From contig NC_045141.1 of the NCBI RefSeq assembly GCF_008831285.2, positions 16,850,106-16,914,105 of the forward strand: 64,000 nt of DNA, given 5' to 3'. A program made the translations under genes and the position numbers. The notes beneath the pieces are model-generated. The model was not told where the DNA came from. It ran no database searches and saw only the letters and a program-made list of their open reading frames with translations. This DNA is from Nymphaea colorata (Eukaryota; Streptophyta; Magnoliopsida; Nymphaeales; Nymphaeaceae). Below are positions 36,421-47,370 of the stretch, piece by piece (the stretch's first letter is position 1; every line of letters begins with the position of its first letter).

Positions 36421-37614
36421 AAAATTACAAAATAAAAAATTTAGAAAGAGATATATATGTATCATTGTACGTACTTATATATATATATATATATATATAG
36501 ATATATATATATATATATATAGACACATGAAAGCTCATGAAAGAAAAGTATTAACTGAAATGGAGAGGGAGAAAAAAATTTTAAAAGAAAAGAGAAAGAT
36601 AGATTTTAGAGAAAAGAAAGTCAAACACACATATATATATATTCATTTATGTATGTATGTAAAATTTGTAAGAGAATATGTTAAATGATAGACAAAGAAG
36701 GATAAAGAAAGATAATCATGTGCACGTATACATATATAACATGTATTTAAGCATATGCTTACATGAGAATTGAAAATCAAGAAATTACTTGAAAATATCT
36801 GACTTTAATTTTTTTATGTCGACCGGAGATGAATTTGGGTTCATGCAAGAGCCTAGACTATGTATCCAATGCCTCATTAAATAGGACTCTTGTTTTCGAA
36901 AATCTTTTCAAAAACATGATTCAAGATACTTTTATACGTGGACATTAAACCATAACCATTTTGTTTATTACAAGAAAATCTATTTCTTCCACAATTGGAT
37001 ATGAAAGAAAATCAAACCTACATGAAATAAAGAGCAACGTAATAAAACGCTCATTAGAGTTGTTAATCAGATGATTAAGATAGAAACTAAACATGAGAAT
37101 GACATGAAGATGCATTTTGACATGTACATATTTGTGAAAGGTTTTTTTGGGTTGGACAAATCTCAACCTCAATAATCAATATAACAATGAAAAGATCTCA
37201 ACCCAAACACTCATTTTCACTGTGCATTTGCTCATTAATTAAGGAAAATTAATCTATCATTCATAAGCATCATCTCAAACATAATTGATGAATAGAGCGA
37301 CATGTCAAATATATTTTTTGAAATAAATGAAAAAAATAAAATTTATTTTGTCTTGCTTGTGCTCCTGGTGCACCTCTCAACTCTGGAGATGAAATATTTA
37401 GAGTTTTCTTGCATGACCATGGAGAGGTGGCAAGAGGAAATGAAAATAAATGATATGATGATAGATACCTTAAATATAGATGATATTAGGATTGAGTATC
37501 CTCCTTTGAATTATCTTAGGGTTACCTCGGATGAAGTTTTAAGATGATAAAGGTATCTCCCCAAGAGATCCCCTCATGCTCCCTTGAAGAGTTTGAACTT
37601 GGAGAAACTTGCAC
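35541..37614. other. Intergenic with microsatellites
   Basis: AT-rich, no recognised gene. It contains a (GA)n run at 36389-36416 and an (AT)n run at 36476-36522, plus a 30-odd bp duplicated phrase near 36.2 kb (ctaatattggtt(c/t)aacttgagttttgacattaatga). The open frame at 37302-37547 (+) has no known motif. Confidence 0.5.
36389..36522. repeat. GA and AT microsatellites
   Basis: About 14 GA units at 36389-36416 and about 23 AT units at 36476-36522 with one interruption (tagat). Confidence 0.9.
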
Positions 37615-38557
37615 TAAGGGGGCGTTTGATGCATAGGGAAGAATTTAACATGGTAAATTTTCCTGAAAAATTTTTCTGGAAAAAAAAAACAGGATGAAAT
37701 TTAACCCTCTTCCGATTTAAGGTCATGTTTGATACACTGGAAGAATATAACCTGTTAATTTTAACCTTGTTTGATGCACAATGAAGAATTTAACCTGATA
37801 AATTTAACCATGTTTGATGCACATGATAGAAAATTTTAGGGGACTTTTTTTAGAAATGAAATAAGTTGTATGACAACATTGCGGCCTTCAATTGATGAAC
37901 TCCAAGAAAGCTCATGTTCCTGGATCATCTCATCCATGAGCAAATTCAATCAGAGCTCTATCCATGTGATCTCTTTTGATATTGAAGTTCAACCCAAGAA
38001 TTTCTTTTGTTACAAAATACCAATGATTAGGAATTTTTGTTTCTTTTAAATGTTGCCTTGATATATCTTATCGTAATGTCAAGATCGGGTCTTCCCTTTT
38101 ATTTCCATCAGTGAACTGTGGTCACTGCTTTTCCTAGTATGTGTCAAGTGTTGCAAATAGAGTTTCCAACTTTTGACCTCTTTCAATGTGAAAAAGCAAA
38201 AGAGAGAAAGGAGAAATGACAAGTCATATACGATTCTCAAGCATTCGTTCCCAAATCAACAACATTTATATAAAACCAGAATATCTAAAACAAAATAATA
38301 TTACATTTTTCATTTGGTAACTGAAACACCCTATAAACTCTACACCAATATGCCAAAAGTTTTATTTCTTCAGCACTCAAACACACATATAGTAACACTC
38401 ATAAAAAGAAACAGCAACAGTAGCAAGGAGGGTTCTTATAGCAGAATCTATTGGTGCAACAGGGAGGTCTCTTCTTTCTCATTTTGTTTGAAGAGAAACA
38501 GGACTGCGCAGATTTCTCATCCAATGAGGGAAATGCCTTGGAGCAAGAGGGCATCAG

Positions 38558-39031
38558 CTAGCTTCTGGTTTGCTGCTTGTGTTGGGTGAACTGAATCTCA
38601 AAATACATACTCACTGGCATTGGAGAATGTTCCAATAGACTTTGGATTGCACAAGATTCCAGTCTCCACAACTCCTGTTCCACAGCATCCCTTTCTTGTT
38701 TCAAAAAACCCTGCCATAGTTCCAATGGCAGTGGAAGAGTCACAAAATCAACAGAATTATTTATGATGCCCCTGTCAAAATATTGGACCATGATTAGTGA
38801 TGCAACATATCATAAAAGCTAGAATTTTTTATTTTGCTCATGCCGCTGTCAATGAACTAATTTGAGTGTGATTCGTGCTAGTGCCTGAATCATTTCAGGT
38901 GGCAGATTGGACCATGTCATGTACAATATACATGATATTCTTTCATTAATTCCTTCACATATGCCTCCTAAACCTATTCTCAAGGAAGAAGGTAAGCAAT
39001 TTGAGCTTGACATCTGGAGCCCATTAGACAA
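38558..39031 (-). other. Unidentified possible coding relic inside the element
   Basis: A frame at 38558-38791 (-) reads LPLPLELWQGFLKQERDAVE followed by further helix-like sequence, and 38849-39031 holds a second open stretch. Neither matches a family I can name. They lie downstream, in the same orientation, of the kinase fragment and may derive from the same captured gene. Confidence 0.25.
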
Positions 39032-39160
39032 GTAACCTCTGTGTGATTATTCTGTTGGAGTTGGCACAGTTGTTTGCTGACCTTACTGTTGCCTCAACCA
39101 TTAAAATGGATGTTGTATAAGCTCTGCCTCTGCTTTTTCAGAATTGTCAACAGAATCTAT

Positions 39161-39300
39161 TCATCTAATAGGAAGTGAAGTAGCAGATCTAAGAACAGTG
39201 AGCAAATCAGATAAATGAGGTCTTTTAGAAGGGAAGTTGTTCCAACACTTCTGCATCAAAGACTTCAAAACAACGGGGCACTCAGTCGGCTGGAGTCGGC
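39161..39300 (-). pseudogene. Protein-kinase C-lobe fragment
   Basis: The minus strand reads VVLKSLMQKCWNNFPSKRPH and continues LSDLLTVLRS. The L-x-x-x-C-W-x-x-x-P-x-x-R-P pattern is kinase subdomain XI, closest in style to Raf-like/tyrosine-kinase-like plant kinases. The rest of the kinase domain is absent. A 10-bp triplet repeat (39285-39314) lies at its N-terminal edge. Confidence 0.55.
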
Positions 39301-39314
39301 TGGAGTCGGCTGGA
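39285..39314. repeat. Three tandem copies of a 10-bp unit
   Basis: gtcggctgga occurs three times without interruption. Confidence 0.9.
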
Positions 39315-40159
39315 GACCACAGGCGACACATCAAACACTTTGTAAACGGAGGATGGGCCAAACATACAAAACAAATAAGCTAATAAAGATATTTCAATAT
39401 ATAAGGGCATGAGCAACTCAATCAGTCGTAACAAAGAACAATGGAGGTGAAACGAAAATCTATGCTCTGCTAAAACAGAAGGGGATTTAAGACTCTGGCG
39501 ATGTAAGGTGAAACGAGGGAATGCAGCCTTTTATGCTCTGCTAAAATCGCAACAAAGGGGATTTGAGAAATACCAGAAGTTGACAAAACGAGGGCAAAAG
39601 CAACAGCGACGGCGGATCGGCGACCATGGCGTTGGCGGATGCTGCCCTGTCTTCCCTGCTGGTCAGATGCCAGAAATGAATATATTAGGGCAACAATGAA
39701 AGGGAGAAAAGGAAGGCATCAGAGAGCAAGAGAGAAAGGGAGAAAGAGAGAAAGGGAAATGCCAACAAAACCTGCGAGCGACGGTGATTAGGGCACTGAT
39801 TTGGAAGAAGACGAGGGCATCAGAGAGCAAGAGAGAAAGGGGGAAAGATCACCGGCGACGGCGGAGTGGCGACGGTGGGAGCAGCCTCTGGTGCGACATT
39901 GAGAAGGTGGCAGGGTCGAGCGAGGAAGAGCTGCGGGCGGATGGAGGAAATAAAGGGGAAGGGTGTCGAGCGGGGGAAGGTGTCGAGCGCGGGGGAGAGG
40001 GCGTCGAGCAGGTGGAATTCCACCCGCTCCCATTTTACGTTAAACGGGGTGAATTTCACCCCGTTTGATGACATTTTAGTCGGGCGGGTAAAAATTCACC
40101 CGTCCGTACCATTTTTTCGAAAAAATGCCATTTCAACCAGGCAATCAAACGCCCCTTAA

Positions 40160-41510
40160 AGGTTGGACAGGAATAAGAGAGAAATGGAAACAAAAAACAA
40201 AGGAAAACTCTAGATTTTCATGCAAATTTCAAGTATTTTTGAATGATTTTCAATTTTTAAAAATAAGTTTTGACTAAGTGAAATACACCATTAGCCCTAC
40301 AAATACCCCTTTGGAGTGTGGGTAGGGCTAATGCCCACCAGGCCAAAACCACCTTAGCTGAGAAAAGGGTCTGCACATCATGCAAGCACTATCTCAATGT
40401 GCCAGGTGCTGGCGCATCAGCACGCAATAGTGCATGATGTGGGACTGCGCGCTCACGCTTGACGCACGATTGCGCATGCCAGCACGCTGGCGCGGCACTG
40501 CTGCACCGAGTTCTCATAAAGGGGGGTGAAATGTCCCTCCTATTGTCTCGTATAGACCAATAAGGGGTGAATTTACCCTCGCTAGCCTCCAAGGGGTCTG
40601 TTTATAAAATAAAATAAAAAAAACATGAAAATCATATTTTTAAATGTATATTTATAAGGGATAAAAATGGCTTTTCTTTCTTTTTTTACAAATGGGGCCG
40701 ATTTCATTTTGAGTGGCTTCAAGCTCATTTTAAATTCAAATTGGGTTCAATTGGTCGCCGATGCATTCTAGTGAATGATTTAAGCTCAAAAATACATCTT
40801 GATAAAACAAAGGGAATATCTGTGCATGCGCACGTAGCGCCCAATAACATCAAATTTTCTTGTTTTGATCTCGGCTTTGGATTTTGAGTTTGAAATTTTT
40901 GATTTGGATATAAACTTAGGTTTTGGATCTAATTTGCATCCAAGAGTTGAGTTTGAATCTTGTGACTAAAGTTGGGTTTTGAATTTTAATTTTGTGCTTG
41001 GGTTCAGAAATATGTTTAAAAATTTATTTTGGATCGAATAGTCGTGAATTTGTTTTAGGTTTAGGATTGGGCTTAAGGTCTAAAAATTTAAATCGAAATA
41101 ACTGAGAATTTCTTTTGGGTGAAAATAAGTTAGTCTTTTTGAAAAAAAAATTGGTGATAACACCAATACAATGAGAGTTTTGAAGAAAAATGACTTTATG
41201 GCGTCATGATATGTTTCATGCATGAGGAGGATGAGAATCAATTTCATCATTTTTTACATTAAGAAATTGACAACCTGTAAGATGAGGTGGACTGACAAGT
41301 GGTCATTTTCTAACGTGAACCATCAATAGTTTGACATTCATAATTTAGTGTAATTTGAGCAAGATTGACTTGGCAAAGGGAGAAAAAAGAGTTGACTTGG
41401 AGAACAACTGGGCATTTTCTAATATGAACCATCAATGGTTCAACATTCAGAATTTATGTATTTTTAGCACGGAAAAATTGGGGCTTCATCTCTTTCTTGG
41501 GTGGTAAGAT
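40160..41510. other. Intergenic, with a GC-rich island
   Basis: 40310-40600 is conspicuously GC-rich for this window (tgcgcat, gcacgctggcgcggcac words), but no gene or TE domain is recognisable. 40840-41100 is simple-sequence-like text of 'ttgggttttgaat' type. 41160-41460 is a stray copy of the gacctgtaagatgaggtggac unit family. Confidence 0.4.
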
Positions 41511-41511
41511 G

Positions 41512-41965
41512 AGCTTCCGGGACGCCCCAAAAGTAACGATGAATGTGTTACCATGCAAATTGAGCTTTAATAATGCATATGCTTCCCTAAGAAGAAATGT
41601 GTTGAAGGACTATTTTAAATCTATGAGACAATGATTTGGTTATCTATCTTATCAATAGCATAACCAATAAATGTACCTGATAACCATTTTAACATTTTCA
41701 TCTCTCATCCATCTCAAAATCTTAAGGGTGGCCAGAAAAGTATCAACCAGATGTGTGAAAAAAAGGGAGAATAAGTGAAGAATCATTCATGTCAACATTG
41801 CAAAAAATTTCATCCCCAAGAGGTTGCTTGATGGGGATACAACTGGCTGATCAATCAATCTGAAGAACAAAAAAAAAAAAAACGAAAAGGCATAGGCAAC
41901 AAAAGAGAACAAAAAAACCTAAGAACAAACCAGTTGAAACAAGAACAAACAATGCAACATCAAAC
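41512..41965. repeat. Dispersed repeat, copy without MITE (pairs with 29.45-30.11 kb)
   Basis: Colinear with 29.45-30.11 kb and continuous across the MITE site (ctaagaagaaatgtgttgaa), i.e. the empty-site allele of that insertion. Confidence 0.75.
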
Positions 41966-42539
41966 CGACCATGGTCGATGCATGACAGAAAATGAGAGTA
42001 TGATCCATACTAATTAACCCACCAGGTTTGATGAAAATCAAACCAGGACAATGGTCAATGGCCAAAGAAAGATGGCGGTAGGTTGGTCTACGATCTAGAC
42101 GAACCAGGCTCGAGTGCAATATCCTGAATCTTTTCAAGAGCCATCCAAGCTGACAGTGTTGCACCAAACGCAGTAACAGGCAATGTTCGCATCTTTCCTT
42201 GCAAGAATATTCAGCAAGCTGTCAAAACTATTTTTCTCAAACCTCATCCGAAATAGAAATGAAAATATTTTATATCTGTATTACTGTGGTTCATGAATTC
42301 ATCCGCAACATTTTTACTCATATGGAAAAACCCATCCAATGGCTACTTTAGCTATTAAAGTACTTATACACCCAGAAACAAAAGTGTGCTGAAGATAATG
42401 AACGGCACCAAAGAGCCGGTTCCAAAAGAGCTGGACGATCACACCAAAGAGCAGGGTGCTGGTTCAGATTTTTGCAAGCCTCTTGCGACGACCATTGTTG
42501 GAACAAGTCAAGGTATCCCTTTTGGTGCGCTAGGAGTGT

Positions 42540-42700
42540 CCTAGCTGCTATACTCTTTTATGCTTGGCAGAAGTCACCGGTCTTGAATAGTGATGTTCAT
42601 TTGTCTCTCCGGAAGCAAGGCCAGGGCAGCTGCCAATTTAGCCAGGGCATCAGCCTGTGAGTTCTTTCCTCGGGAAATCGATCAAACTCTTCTTGTGTAT
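42540..42700 (-). mobile_element. Ty3/gypsy polyprotein remnant (RNase H region)
   Basis: The minus strand reads ISRGKNSQADALAKLAAALA followed by LLPERQMNITIQDR, a stop, then LLPSIKEYSS. R-G-x-N-x-x-A-D-A-L-A-x-L is the C-terminal motif of gypsy RNase H, leading into the connection to integrase. The in-frame stop and lack of flanking pol domains show it is dead. Confidence 0.75.
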
Positions 42701-42769
42701 TTTGAGCTTCGTAACTGCGGCGAACACCAATTCTTCTTTCCTTACATCATAGATTCTTGTTGAAGTGAC

Positions 42770-43109
42770 CACTGTCACAAAAAACGTGTCTTATTGGAAA
42801 AAAAATGCGTATAATACGACAAAACATAGTTAGCTGTATAATACCCATACAAAACGCGTCTTTTTTAAAAAAACGTCAAAAATTAAAAAACATGAAAAAA
42901 ACACATATTATACCTATTTTTTTTGTTTTTTTCATATATTTTATGATTTTTTATTTTTTATAATATTTAGGATTTTATTAAATGTTTTAAACATTTTCAA
43001 AATTTACCAAGATTTTCCTGCTTTATTTTCGAGTTATACAACTTTGTCATATATTATACATGTTTTTTTCCTCACTCTATAGTAGCCGTACATGTTTTTT
43101 GTGACAATG
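42770..43109. mobile_element. MITE with ~20-bp terminal inverted repeats, 340 bp
   Basis: The left end is CACTGTCACAAAAAACGTGTC; the right end reverse-complements to CATTGTCACAAAAAACATGTA. The interior is AT-rich with 'tattatac' words. Related copies without clear ends lie at 61270-61556 (opposite strand) and 62170-62420. No target duplication was found by eye. It abuts the orphan RNL promoter fragment. Confidence 0.65.
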
Positions 43110-43262
43110 CGTTGAACATTTCAAAGCAAAGAGGAGAGGTTGGTTGATAATTGCCATGGGCCAGGGCCGAGCGCTAGCTTAATGAAGCAGAGTCGGCAGA
43201 TCCTCGAGCACAAGCACTTTTATTGGGCACCTAACGAGCCAAAGAGTGGCTCCCAGCGTACT
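43107..43262 (-). promoter_or_regulatory. Orphan fragment of an RNL upstream region
   Basis: gcgttgaacatttcaaagcaaagaggag, ggttgataattgccatg, agtcggcagatcct and cacctaacgagccaaagag follow in the same order as upstream of RNL-B (12.62-12.75 kb) and RNL-C (23.41-23.57 kb). No RPW8 or NB-ARC sequence follows below it; the MITE at 42770-43109 marks its broken edge. Confidence 0.7.
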
Positions 43263-43801
43263 TCAATGTTGTCTACTACAATCTCTTATTATTGACCTAA
43301 CAATTAACCTGCTTTGGAAGGTGATATACGAAAATCACATTTTCAAAATAATTTGTGCTTATATTTGAAAATTGTGAACTTAAGTATGAGGAATAGAAAG
43401 GGTTGCATTGTGAATGTCAAAGCAACCATATATTCCATCCTTGTGTATGAGTCGAGCCAACACGGGCTTGACTTGAACTCAAGTTGAACTGAGTTCGAGT
43501 CGAGAAATGAAATCATTTAAGAAATCATTCATGATTTGACTTGTTGAACTCAATTAAGCTCAAGAGTCATGATGATAATTTATATATAACATGCTTCATA
43601 GCAGTTTCACAAAGGAAAGATAGTTCAAATGGGTTTTCCATCTCGATTCAAGCTTAATTGAGCCGACTTCAAGCTTCTTAAGCTTGAGCTGAATCGAACA
43701 CTAACTAGTGAACTCAAGTTTGAGTCGAACTTGAAGTACTATGGCTTGCCCCAAATTAATGAGAAGAACCTCTGATCTGATAAACCTTTATAGGTGGAAG
43801 A

Positions 43802-44125
43802 TGTTAGGAACAACACACAAAACTCTCTTTTCGCACTCTCAAGAGGAGGATAGAAGCAACAAAGAAGAAGACAAAGATTTACGTGGTTCGGAGCAATAAT
43901 CTTCTACGTCCACGGTCGCACAGATCTTTCACTATTCACTCTCAGATGAACACAAACACTATAAGGGAGAAGACCAAAAAAGATACTGCGGCCCCCCTCA
44001 CAACATAAGAATTAGGACAAACCCGCATTTATACAAAATGACATAAATGCCTTTACATAAGAAAATATTCTATATGCGGTATTGCATATGAGTGTTTAGT
44101 ATGGATCAAGTTCCATACACCAACA
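43802..44125. mobile_element. Solo LTR or TRIM-like insertion, 324 bp
   Basis: It begins TGTTAGGAACAACA and ends ATACACCAACA, the TG...CA form of Copia-type LTRs. Inside is tttacgtggttcgga, a phrase I recognise from plant LTR elements. Flanks gaaga and aaaga form a near 5-bp target duplication. The paralogous segment at about 31.69-31.71 kb has no such sequence. Confidence 0.7.
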
Positions 44126-45205
44126 AAAGATTCTTTTCTATACCTATAAAAGCGACATTTTCATCGTAACTGCCAAACAAAATCTTTCGTGGACCTTACA
44201 AACAAAAACATGTTAGCTGATTCTTTTTCTTTTTTTTTTTCAAGTTACATTTGTATTCAATTAGCTGGTGTTTTTTGTTTTAGAATTGCTAAGTTAGAGA
44301 AAGCATAGTTTTTATGGAAACTGTGGCCTTTACAAAAAAAATTTGCACAATGTGATCCCTAATTTTAAAAATATAGGCAAAAGATAGGCCCACAAGAAGA
44401 AAAGTCGCTTATTTCTCCGTCCGCTGAAACTTCCAAGTCTTACATTATTTAGAAAACGGTCGAAATTATGAATGGCATGTTAAATAAGAATCGCTAGGTC
44501 AGAATGAAAGATAAGTCGACAGTCATAGAAACATTATTTAAAGCTTTTCTTTTCAAAGTTTTACCTATATACTCAGGATTGCCTTGTTTTGGAACCAATA
44601 AAATTAACTTCTGAATCAAATGACCTGTCGAATCACGAGTCAAGAATGAATGAGTCGAATCTCGACAAAAGATGCAATGCAGAAGAATGTTATTTTCTAC
44701 GGTCAAGTCACTCTTGTTTACTTCAGAATTATTGGCTCTTGAATCACCTCCTTGGTTGGTGCTCTTTCTATATCGAGGGAACGACGGCTTTCAAAGTAGA
44801 TTAATGAAAGGGAGAGACTTTTGGAAATAAAGAGACCAAAGAGAGGGCTCCATGTCTCTTGGTTTTCTCTGGCAATCATGGAAATGGAAAAACATATGCA
44901 ATGGAAAAATTTTAAGACTTGGACAAGACTTATTTTTCATTAGAAGAAGCACAACAGATCTTCGGCACACTCCCTTGGTACCCCAAGACCACTAGTTTTT
45001 TAAGACCCCAATACCATCCACTTATCGCTGATAACTTCTCTCGTGATGGGCCATTATCGCCATAACCTCCCACACACAACTTGCTTTGCCATCACACTAC
45101 ATGGCTTTAAATAAAACAAAGACTGCCAGACAAGGTGGCACTCACTACAGAATCACATTAAATACGAACCAGTACTAACGAATTTACCCACATGCAAAAC
45201 TGGCT

Positions 45206-45658
45206 TTAACTGTGTTCCCCTCGATCCCTTTCAGCTGGATCAGAGGGAGAGGAGCAGGCAAAGCAGCGGAAGAACCTCCTGATTCCACCCACTTCGTTCT
45301 TCTTCGACGCCAGGATCTTCAGCGTCAGGATATTTACGAGTCGGTCAATTTCTTCTTGTAGCTTCTTTAGCCGCCTGGAGTACTTCTTTTGCTTGAGGAA
45401 GTTCCAGCGGGAAACATGGGCACACTTGCTTATGAGCTCTTCGCCCTTCCTTAGCTCGCAGACCAAAGCTTCATCCTTCAATTCGGCCGGCGAAAGTTTT
45501 TCCAGAATGGGCTTCAAATTTGCCAAGTATCGCTCAAACCGCTGGCACTGCTCTCTTAACCTGCCGGGTTGAGTAGCGACGTCTCTGACCATTTCCCACA
45601 ACCGTTCTAAGATAGCGCCAGCACCTATCTCAGCCGTAACTGCCTCAATCAATACCAT
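45206..45658 (-). CDS. RPW8-only protein with Cys-rich basic tail, 150 aa
   Basis: Single exon. The ATG at 45658 gives MVLIEAVTAEIGAGAILERL; the upstream in-frame extension would begin at GTG and was not chosen. It has an RPW8 domain with RLREQCQRFERYLANLKPIL and a basic KCAHVSRWNFLKQKKYSRRL segment. The tail is VGGIRRFFRCFACSSPSDP plus ERDRGEHS, identical at its end to the 33-kb paralogue. NB-ARC is absent. The duplicated TATA module of its sisters is missing upstream and is replaced by unrelated sequence from about 45.77 kb, so expression may differ. Confidence 0.85.
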   Translation of the reverse strand: MVLIEAVTAEIGAGAILERLWEMVRDVATQPGRLREQCQRFERYLANLKPILEKLSPAELKDEALVCELRKGEELISKCAHVSRWNFLKQKKYSRRLKKLQEEIDRLVNILTLKILASKKNEVGGIRRFFRCFACSSPSDPAERDRGEHS

Positions 45659-45769
45659 GTTCTTCGTCTGTTCCGAATCGCTGGCAGGTTTGCGGAAACA
45701 CACCTAAATGGATGCTCCTGAAAAACAAACAATATTGATCAGCACATGAACTGCCCTCTACTTCCTTTT

Positions 45770-47040
45770 TAGCTTGAAGATATTGAACCAAAGGTCTAGT
45801 TTTGAAGTATGTGGTCTCGAACGTAAGTGAAGACATTGCAGGAGTTTATTCGATCCCTGAAACATGTTTGGTATGTCAAAATTGGCCGAATTCAGCCTCT
45901 GTCTTTGAGAGAGAGAGAGCACTTAAAACGAGTGGGGAGCCAGATTCAGGGAAGGCAGTTTCATTGCCGTAGAGCTGCCCGTTCAATTTCCGCCTCCGCC
46001 CCTCGGTTCGATTCCAACCAATGGAATTATCAAAATCGAACCATGCACCGACGGTCTCGCATGAGGGCGTCCCCAAAACACCATTTACAAAAACAAGTAA
46101 ATGAGACCAGAAGAAGTGTAATTACTCGACTCCCTTTGTCTTCTTAACGTGGCGGCATCTCTCGAGGAAGAATGAAATGAAGCAGTTCCCTGGTTGGCCA
46201 GAAAAGGAGCGAAGCAAACTTTATAGGTCGGGATTTATATGCGAACAAAGAAATTTCATTGTGGACGCAAGTCGTGTGCGGGGAAGGTAGAGGGCGCTTT
46301 CCTGGAATTTTTTTGGCAGCAGCAACGTGAACAACCCGAACGACCAATGTGGAGGTCGGGGTCCGCCCTACTCGTCTGGGCCCCTGTGCCAGCTTCTCAC
46401 GTGTCTTCTCGATGGTTGCAGCTCCCCCGTGTCATTGACTGCAAACTGTTCTTCTGCGCTTCTGCTCTTTATTATTGATAAACAAACCATAATGACTAAC
46501 ATATTTTTGATAAGTTCTACAAGATTCCTCACAATTTTAAATATAAAATTAAATTTTTGTGGTGTTACAATCTAACTTCTTTACACCATATTTGGATGAA
46601 GTAAGAAATGAATGGAAAGGGAAGCTTCAATTGTGTTTGGATAACTAATTAAATGAAAAAAAATGAAAATTTGTGTTTGGAAGCAAAGGAAAAGAAAGAG
46701 GAGGGACAAAAAGGGAAAAAAACTTAGTATATTTTCAATCTCTTTTGAAATGAAGAGATTAGAAAGGAAAAAAAAAAGTTGTTTGTTTTTCTTACCGTTT
46801 GGCCCTGGTGCTCGCTCCTTACATTTTGTTACAACTTGGAGGGTATACAAGCTAGCAAACTGTCTTATTTCTCTATTGTATTGTAGGTAACTAAGGCAGT
46901 GCCTCGTCTACCTCTCTAAGGGAAGGCTGCCTCGCCTTTATATGTCTGTGAGTGCCTTGTTCTTTGCACTAGAGACGCAGCAGGCTGCCTCGCCCAAGTC
47001 TATCATAGGGAGGGCTCGATGGCCCCCCTTTCCATTAGAG
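45770..47040. other. Unassigned region upstream of the 45-kb RPW8-only gene
   Basis: A relatively GC-rich stretch (45.89-46.45 kb) has GA repeats and several overlapping open frames, none with a known domain. It might provide the new promoter of the RPW8-only gene or belong to a decayed gene. 46.58-46.85 kb is A/T homopolymer-rich. Confidence 0.35.
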
Positions 47041-47370
47041 ATGTCAACAAATCGGATTCGGATCAGATATACATTTTATCATATCCGATTTTTTAGATAT
47101 TCATATGTTTGGATTCAGATTAGGATTCGAATTTGGATGAAAAAAAAGTTTATACCATATCTGAATGCAACTTTAAAATCTACATTCAAATCCGATTTTT
47201 TTGTTATACTGAATCTGATCTAAATCTGAATTTTAAGTTATATCCAAATCCGATCGAAATCCAATTTTAAAGTTATACCTGAATCTGATCTGAATCTGAA
47301 TTCTAAGTTATATATGAATCCGAACCGAAACCAACTTTTAAATTATATCCGAATCTACGTTTTAAAGTTG
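47040..47370. repeat. Degenerate short-period repeat ('aatctgaatttt')
   Basis: Phrases such as atccgaatctgaattttaag and gttatat(c/a) recur irregularly every 50 bp or so. A shorter relative lies at 11.7-11.8 kb. Confidence 0.55.

Larger units (their letters stand above)
37618..40156. mobile_element. PIF/Harbinger-like non-autonomous element, 2.54 kb
   Basis: The left end is GGGGGCGTTTGATGC after TAA (37615-37617). The right end is GCAATCAAACGCCCCT followed by TAA (40157-40159). The ends form an inverted repeat of about 13 bp with one mismatch, and the 3-bp TAA duplication fits PIF/Harbinger. No transposase is visible. The interior carries a protein-kinase fragment (minus strand, 39.16-39.3 kb) and GC-rich sequence near the right end (39.6-40.1 kb) with a duplicated agggcatcagagagcaagag phrase, so it may have captured host DNA. 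Confidence 0.6.
43440..45740. repeat. Segmental duplication A2 (pairs with 31.36-33.56 kb)
   Basis: Colinear with 31.36-33.56 kb with diverged sequence. It carries the RPW8-only gene at 45.2-45.66 kb and a solo LTR insertion at 43802-44125. Similarity stops just upstream of the gene, near 45.77 kb, before the TATA module. Confidence 0.8.

Noticed and set aside
39784-40159. Overlapping open frames in GC-rich sequence on both strands
   Set aside because: Low-complexity Arg/Gly/Glu or Pro/Ser composition inside the right end of the PIF-like element; no domain in any frame.
41919-42167. 82-codon open frame on the minus strand
   Set aside because: No family recognised. Another frame of the same DNA also reads open for a stretch, so it might be an old transposon relic linked to the gypsy fragment at 42.6 kb, but I cannot support it.
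46581-46850. Phe/Leu-rich 89-codon open frame on the minus strand
   Set aside because: Product of A/T homopolymers; no signature beyond composition.
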